DNA from: Rhipicephalus microplus
Lineage: Eukaryota; Arthropoda; Arachnida; Ixodida; Ixodidae
Length of the DNA stretch: 64,000 bases
Direction of reading: 5' to 3'
Assembly (NCBI RefSeq): GCF_043290135.1
Contig: NC_134702.1
Span: forward strand, 197,688,491 to 197,752,490
Within the stretch, counting starts at the first letter, position 1. Every line of letters starts with the position of its first letter. Positions 57,830 through 64,000 of the stretch are shown piece by piece. The notes under the pieces are model-generated. The model was given only the letters and a program-made list of their open reading frames with translations. It was not told the DNA's origin and did not search any database. The translations under genes were made by a program, and so were the position numbers.

Positions 57830-59187
57830 CCGAGGCGTGTTAGGTGGAATAAACGTACGGGGTGGAAAGCCAGTCCCCATGTCAATATCCCCTGAATATA
57901 TTCCCAAGTTTACCGGACTTCCACTGGCCATACTAAACTGTTTGGCTATATGGACTACTTAGTTAATGCTGTCGTGATCTATACAAAAAACTGCCATATC
58001 GTCAGCATATGCAAGTAATCGTACATCATTCTCATGCAGTGCGAGTTGACGGACGTTACGGCTGTTAATCACACTCTAGCAGAAAGTCATCAAAAAGAGT
58101 TTGAAAATCAGTGGTGAAAGAGAAAACCTTGGCCTATGTAGCGTTGAAAATAATGTGCACCCCAACTTCGTATTTGCGAATAATCGCTTTGTACAGCCTT
58201 TATATGCCATGGCACACCTTCTTTATTGATACAGCCTACGTTTACAAAATCCAAGACACTCAACAGAACATCATGCTACACAAGACTGAAAGGTTTTTCT
58301 CAATCCAACTGAAGCATTGCAATCGGAACACACAAAAATAGATCTGTCCTTATGTGTATTTGTCATAATTGTGCGTCTTTCGGTTCCGCACCTCTGGTGT
58401 GGACGTAATATTTCCTTTATAATGCCCCGCGATTGCCTAAATAACATTTCCATGAACTCGTGTAGTGCACATGTGTTAAATAAATGGGGCGATACGATTT
58501 TGAAAGTCGGACTTAGGTTTGATTTTTAGGGATTAGAATAGCATGCGCCATCAGAGATTCGGTGGGTAACATTTTATACTACACTTTATTCAAAAGACAA
58601 GTCGAGCTTGGTAACAAATTGTACCTAAACGTTTTGTAAAATGCCGCACTTTACACAATTTGTCCAGGCGGCTCTCCTGGGTTCAGCCGCTCAAAAGTTT
58701 TTTGAACTTGCAAGTTTCAAATAGCCAGTCACCACCTAGCAATAAACATTCCAGGTTCTTTTGTAATTGAAGGTAAGAATTTCTTCCCAAACATTCCTAT
58801 GTGGACCTGTTATCGCTTAAACGGATCTATATAGTAGATGGAACAACGTTTTCTATCCCTTTCATATCTCTGAGAACGATAACGTTGTGATGGATTTAAT
58901 CTGTGTTATTCCTGCGGGCATATCTACTCTCTTAACCCAGTGACCATCTTTGGAGGTTTCGATAACCAACTCATTTTCAGCGTGAGCTCGTATTATTGCC
59001 CCCCCCCCCCATCCCTACAACGCTCAATATAAAGAACTACAAGCTTATGCCCAGTCATGCGAATATCCTCCATGGATGTTTCTGGTGATTCTGCGTCTTC
59101 GTTTACCAGTGCAGTAAAATTATGTTTCTGCAGTTCTTCCCCCTTTTCTCTACTCTCGCTTAATTGCACAGGCTCTTTCTAACACTG

Positions 59188-59600
59188 TCACCTAGTATAA
59201 CTTCTAAAATATTCCCACTGTGTGCCAATAGTTATTTCGCTTCTGCCAATTATTTTGCTCACTCTGTCTACAACCTCCACGTTAAAAATGCCCTCCTGTA
59301 GCTTCAAACTCAGTCTGCAAAGCTGGCAGAAAAACTTGTGCCGTCTAGCGCCGCCACAACAGTTATGAAAGCTGATTATGCAGTGATCTGCAAAAAAAAC
59401 ACTCTCTCTACACAATGTAACACGCTAGTCTTATACTCGCCGTTACATAAACTCTGTCCATACGAGCCTGACTATACACGATATTGAAAATGCGGAAACT
59501 GAATGCTTTGCCACGCATACAGACACTCTGCCACATCTTCGAGGGTCTATTGGTTCACATTATTGCTAAGAGCTGGCGTAATCATATCTTGGCATGGTGG
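59188..59600 (-). pseudogene. endonuclease C-terminal part of Tx1-like LINE
   Basis: The minus strand reads SQARMDRVYVTASIR (family S.R.DR.Y.S), then after a stop ADHCIISFHNCCGGARRHKF (Ala for the Ser of SDH). A linker resembling the element follows (IIGRSEITIGTQWEYFRSY). The GDFN block was not identified further upstream. Frames change near 59410. Confidence 0.6.
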
Positions 59601-59734
59601 ACTGTTAGCCTTGTCATGCGATGAAAGCACACAATCCAGATCCTACGTTTTTACAACTTGCCTGTCGGAATCACCATATCAATCTAGCAATTGCAAAAAT
59701 CACACCTTCGGGTTTGCACGTTAGCTGCATGCAT

Positions 59735-60855
59735 AATCACTACGTGCCATTTTGAAAAAAAATGTGCCTAAAATTTTAGGCTATAAGCTTTCCCGACAAA
59801 CTAGATGTAACAGATTTATTGACCGAACCCTATTTATGGCAGAAAATTAAGGCACGTCCGGCTGAGGGACCGATAGCGTGACTTACACAAACACTGAACC
59901 ATGAAGTAAAACATGTCATATGCTCCCAGTTTCTTGTTCTCATTCAGATTTTGAAGTCTCACTCTAAAGCTAGTCGATAAAGTTGATTCTGTATGTGCTG
60001 GCTGGCGAGGCCCGGAATGTTAACTGAGGCAAAAGGCAGAAAGCTTTCCGAAACCTCGGTGTGCTGTTGATTGAGATCGGGAGAACGAGGCTCACCTATG
60101 CCGCTCGGTGCAGCTGAGCTTGTTAGCCGCATGCCTCGTTTCCTGTTCGCAGTGCTTTATAAGGTGGCTCTCCGACGCGGGCATCTCTTGCAACACCGCT
60201 GTCTTCCACCGCGTCCCGCGACCCCTTACCTGTTGTGGCGCTAGGAGTTTCATTGGCCAATTTTCCGCTTGCAAAATCACAATGGCCCCGTCCTCCTTTA
60301 CCTGGCTTGTTCCTTCTGTTGGCGTCACTGGCACTGGCGCCGAGGTTGCCCAATATCCACTGTGAGTGCTGCTTTTCCCATGGTCTCTTTTCCTGCCTGA
60401 AAAGTTTGGGAAACACTAGCTATGCGTTCCTCCGTTTGTTTTGTGCTCGCAAGCCTCAAAGTGCTGCCAGCGACCTCCTCGGCATCTGCTTCACTTATGA
60501 TGAGCTCTGAAGCGTCTATGTATCGGCTATGTAGCTCTGACAGGGCACTTGTTTTATGAGTAATTCAGCATCAAACATTGCTGGCATAGACTTTGATTAG
60601 CCGTGGCCTGATGGATGCCCCTGAACACACATATTATACGCTCACATATTCAATGATTTTTAACTCTAACAAAGGTAATCATCAGCAGGTGCTCTGACCC
60701 ATGAGCTGAATTTATCCTTCAAGTGCACTGAATCGTACACAAAGCCCGAGTGGCCATCTTTGAGCACTTCAACAACACACGTTCAGCATGAATGGCAGAG
60801 AACCGACGCACTTCACCACTACCGCCTTTTACTACTAGGTTTCTCCCAGGAGAAA
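59735..60855. other. no recognisable gene
   Basis: Overlapping frames of 80-97 codons at 60092-60510 on both strands in a GC-rich patch, with no known domain. Confidence 0.4.
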
Positions 60856-60857
60856 GA

Positions 60858-61276
60858 GAGAGAGAAACAACGTTTATTCACGCATCCGGCGTGTGGGAAA
60901 TCACCGGCCACGCAGGGCGCGGGTATTACCTATCTGAATACAATGGCTAATAGTCCTATAGTCTCAGGGCCTAGACCTTGAAGACGTCGTGCTCCGGCTA
61001 GGCGTTGGATACTCGGGCTCCTCCGCTCCCGTTGTTCGGGGCGTCGGCTCCCTTTCTCCTCTGCTTTGCCAGGGCCTCCTCAAGCCGCTGGATGGCCTTT
61101 CGTTGCGTGGTTGAGTCTTCGGAGCGTATCAATGCTCCCATCTCTTCGGGATACGTGGCCCATGAGTACAGCACGGCTAAATGATAAATGACTGTTGGCG
61201 ATCCTAAAATACTTGCAGTTCCACAAATTCTGTCGTTGTTATTTTTCACCATAGAAAAAGTACTATAGGTGTACAC
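60858..61276 (-). mobile_element. LINE 3' fragment, minus strand
   Basis: The minus strand encodes MGALIRSEDSTTQRKAIQRL, EEALAKQRRKGADAPNNGSG and a stop, then a 3' UTR of about 130 bases with GAATAAACGTTGTTTCTCTC and a CTCTCT tail. The layout (polar ORF end, short UTR, AATAAA, pyrimidine repeat) resembles the fragment at 2660-2880. No RT is present, so the clade is uncertain. Confidence 0.45.
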
Positions 61277-61279
61277 TAT

Positions 61280-64000
61280 ACGCGCAGTATACGGAGCGAT
61301 TAATGAGATGATTCACAGTCGCGGTTAATGTTGTTCGCGATGCATAGGCAGCCGTACAGTGGTTCTGTGTGCTTCTGCCTTGTATCGGTGCTGACCTTCG
61401 CATCAGTCGTTTGAGAGCTGTAGTCGCATGATGCAGCGAGACAATCTGAACTGGCATTCCTTCTAGGAGCCTCTATTTCGTGTGAAACACATTCTTTGCT
61501 TCACAGGTGGCCATTGTAAGTAAGTATGGTGCTCGCCCCCATGGCTTGTGAGGCCCTGCATGCTCGCTACGCCGTCGGCTCAATACTGACGACGTAGCGA
61601 CGCCTTCTTACCTCTTACAAGAATTAAGAAGGCGTCTAATATTCTGGAAAAACTATCTCTCATAAAAATACCTGCAATATTTTGAAAATACTCCCATCTC
61701 GGCTCATCGTTCATTACAATAGGCTGCCGAGTTTCATCCTTCATTATAATGTGCTTAAGAATGAAAATGTTGGCGGTACTGAAAATAGCAATCAAATGCG
61801 CTCTTAACTGGGCACAGACATGCGCAAATAATGTATTCGCGCGCAGATCAGTAAACTCACCACACTATCACAATATCAGACCACCAAAAAAGGAAGAACA
61901 TGTCTAACACTTTGAATTCTTTCAAAAGCAGATAAATTAAGCACACTGCATCAGGCTAAACAAGAAGCTGCTGCAGAAATGTTTTGATTGCATATTTTAG
62001 ATTATGATACAACCCACCCTCAGGAATTTCAGTAGTCAACTCAGAGGCCTGCCACAAACGACCACTCAAAGAAATCTACACATGAAACCCGCACACAATG
62101 CGATCGTTTATGCCGGCACCACATATATCTGCGGATTGTATATATGTGAAGTCCGGCCGATTGAACGTGTCCGAAGTGCTTAGGTGTGGATGAGTTATCC
62201 TGAGCGCCAACTTCACTACGCTTTGACCGCGTTGGGAAAAGGCGTCACGTGAGGAAATTTGTATGTTGTAGATTTTTTAAAATCATAGACGTTCTGGATT
62301 GTGCGGCTGGAATATGTGTGGCAAGGGCTTGTGCGGAAGAGGTCCGCACATGCTTTTCGCTGTGCCTGATGACGAACGCAAGAGCACGTCTGTGGCTCAG
62401 TTGCTATATAGGGCATACAGCTGCTTTAGGGGCTTTTGATCGCGAGTGCAAACACAGCTGCAGAGCAATTTATATGAAGGCGTGTTTTTTTATCAAGCAC
62501 AAGTATAACGCGGATGCAGAAGGTGAACAATGTCCAGTATACGTTTTTGTTCGTCTTCTGCCTCTACATGCTAGTTGCCCTACATAAACACCACAGAATA
62601 CTTTAACAGAAGTTGCTAACTTTTACGATGATGAATTTCATTACGTATGAACGCCTCTTCAATGTTACACATCTGCTGAGTCGCTCAAATTTCAATAAAG
62701 ATGTAGTTAAATTATGCGCATTCTCCTTTTACTACTCCAGACTCTGCTATCACGTGTATTATGAAATACAAACAATAATTTTGTGTCGCCCACAATATTG
62801 AGAAAATATTTTATATCTTCAAGAAAGCACTTGAAGTCTCTGACACGTCATACACTATGAATACAAGTCAATTCATTTACTCGTAGTTTGCCCATAGTTT
62901 GATTAGAATATTGAAAACCCTCGATCAGCACACTGATGACGTATTTACAGAGGTTTTAAAACGTGCAGTAAGATGAATACATGAAGAAATTTAGGCGAGG
63001 GTTTCATTCAACGCAACGAGTTTTCCGCTGAGATGCTCAGCGCTTCTGTGTTCACAGGCTGCTTGTTGTTTAAGAGCGGCAATGCTCCTTTAGAGTGCCG
63101 CACAAGGGTTTATGCCATGTTTATGCCATGGGTTTATGAGCGTCAACCGGTGGACTCTTGTAATCTGATAAATCTGAGCTGTGCAACCTGCGACATTCCA
63201 TGCACGACTGTGGGATCATGCATTGTTTGCGACATGAGTCTCATCTCGCTCCAGTCTTTAAGGCCAAGTGTTATTTCTGATTCCTGTCTGAGCAAGACCG
63301 CGTGGTATAACTGCATGCAGAGAGACCATCACGTGGGCTCACGCGCATAACACCACAATAATTAAACCACGCTACAGGGTTGCCAGATGCTACAAAAGCA
63401 GTCAAGCGAGTATACTTATACCAAAAGTAGCCCAAAATAGGTGGGAACATAACGAATCGTCATGTTCTTGAGAACAAGTTTATATGACTAAAAATGCATC
63501 TGCAATACGCAGTAAAAAAACCTCCTAGATGTCTCGTACTGCGAAAATATGGACGTCAAGATAATTTCAATCAGTATAATTGCTAGAAAATACAAATGAG
63601 CCAAAAATTCAACAAGTGGCTGAAAAATTGTACCAATGGCTAGACAAAAAGAAGCCCAAATCCGGCTATTGTAAGCGTAACTTGACACCCTGGTCTCTAA
63701 ACACACATTTGCCTATGTTCTCGCTTTCTAAATGTCATTATGCTCTATGGTACGCAGACTTTAGAGTCTTCTCGCCAGCTACAACAGCCGGGTTATGGAG
63801 CTTGAGCGGCGTACACATCGCTCTCGCTCACACTCACATCAGAAGACTTATGACCGCATTCACAAAGATGGCCAGGAGTAATCCGCAAACTTATACTGCA
63901 TCTGGCAGTCGTACTGGCTTGGCTACCACCGTAAGAGGAGCGTGTTGCAACAACTTTTATATCCTATGAAATAGACACACCAGATATTATCGCTTCGGAG
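61280..64000. other. no recognisable gene
   Basis: Frames up to 129 codons (63580-63969 plus, 62249-62587 plus) show no domain I know. A TATA-like GCTATATAGGGC lies near 62402. A host exon cannot be excluded. Confidence 0.4.

Larger units (their letters stand above)
56700..58330 (-). pseudogene. reverse transcriptase and following region of Tx1-like LINE
   Basis: The minus strand reads QGFSLSPLIFKLFL (58130-58090) and VRLLAYADDMAVFC (about 58030-57985) with the catalytic YADD intact. ASGSPVNLG then PPNTP runs up to the SINE. Beyond the SINE it continues with LNQPTKYLGVQL (57664-57625), EQYWRWQATDRREKVSKVRG, FPRAAICNLI, LHRVFVVYMWG and VVSRFIFR...TREPF, all in the order of Tx1-type ORF2. Stops and shifts are frequent. 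Confidence 0.75.
56285..59730 (-). mobile_element. Tx1-like LINE (family E), minus strand, decayed
   Basis: Minus-strand order from 59.7 to 56.3 kb is endonuclease end, RT, long C-terminal region, then a Cys/His motif. A SINE (57673-57829) and a CTGT array (56821-57058) interrupt it. The conserved blocks keep the spacing of Tx1-type LINEs. About 3.2 kb of ORF2 survives without an ORF1. Both termini are unclear; the gag remnant at 56265 abuts the 3' side. Confidence 0.75.

Noticed and set aside
1..64000. CRISPR arrays, bacterial operons or prophage
   Set aside because: No regularly spaced repeats with unique spacers, no ribosome-binding-site-led gene clusters; all evidence is for a eukaryotic nuclear locus.

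Overview
The window looks like nuclear DNA of a chelicerate, most likely a hard tick. It has long non-coding tracts, simple repeats, one spliced host-type exon and many non-LTR retrotransposons. It also carries tRNA-derived SINEs that match my recollection of the tick Ruka family, and a LINE type with an SGNH-hydrolase (esterase) domain that I associate with ticks. Nothing bacterial or viral (no operons, no CRISPR, no envelope gene) was seen. Species-level assignment is not possible from the sequence alone.

Layout. 0-3 kb: LINE 3' tails and a GACA/GACG array. 3.2-7.25 kb: a decayed LINE with esterase, endonuclease and reverse transcriptase (RT). 7.3-15 kb: mostly non-coding, with two SINEs, a 61-bp tandem repeat in a possible MITE, and the last exon of a major-facilitator transporter gene (minus strand, 12.2-12.4 kb). 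15.3-16.7 kb: a 5'-truncated RNase H LINE with a 12-bp target-site duplication (TSD). 20.3-28.8 kb: two copies of an I-like LINE family. The second (23475-28751) is complete, flanked by a 12-bp TSD, and broken only by four nonsense codons. 29.0-30.2 kb: a Penelope-like insertion built as a near-perfect 569-bp inverted repeat with a 12-bp TSD. 35.5-40 kb: a decayed RNase H LINE.

40.6-54.4 kb holds the most informative structure. A CR1/L2-like LINE is cut in its RT by a 9.5-kb DNA transposon (42922-52458) with inverted ends and a 3-bp CAG TSD. That transposon carries a dead PIF/Harbinger (HARBI1-like) transposase remnant plus about 9 kb of mostly unexplained DNA. 54.6-56.3 kb: another RNase H LINE tail and a Ty3/gypsy gag remnant. 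56.3-59.7 kb: a minus-strand Tx1-like LINE carrying a nested SINE and a CTGT array. 60.9-61.3 kb: a minus-strand LINE 3' fragment. The remainder has no recognisable genes.

The coding sequences are almost all selfish elements. LINE enzymes (endonuclease nicking and target-primed reverse transcription) presumably mobilised themselves and the SINEs. The nesting gives relative ages: the CR1/L2-like LINE is older than the Harbinger insertion, and the Tx1-like LINE is older than its SINE. I found no convincing new cellular system. The strongest candidates for follow-up are the 9.5-kb Harbinger with unexplained cargo, the inverted Penelope insertion and the nearly intact I-like LINE.
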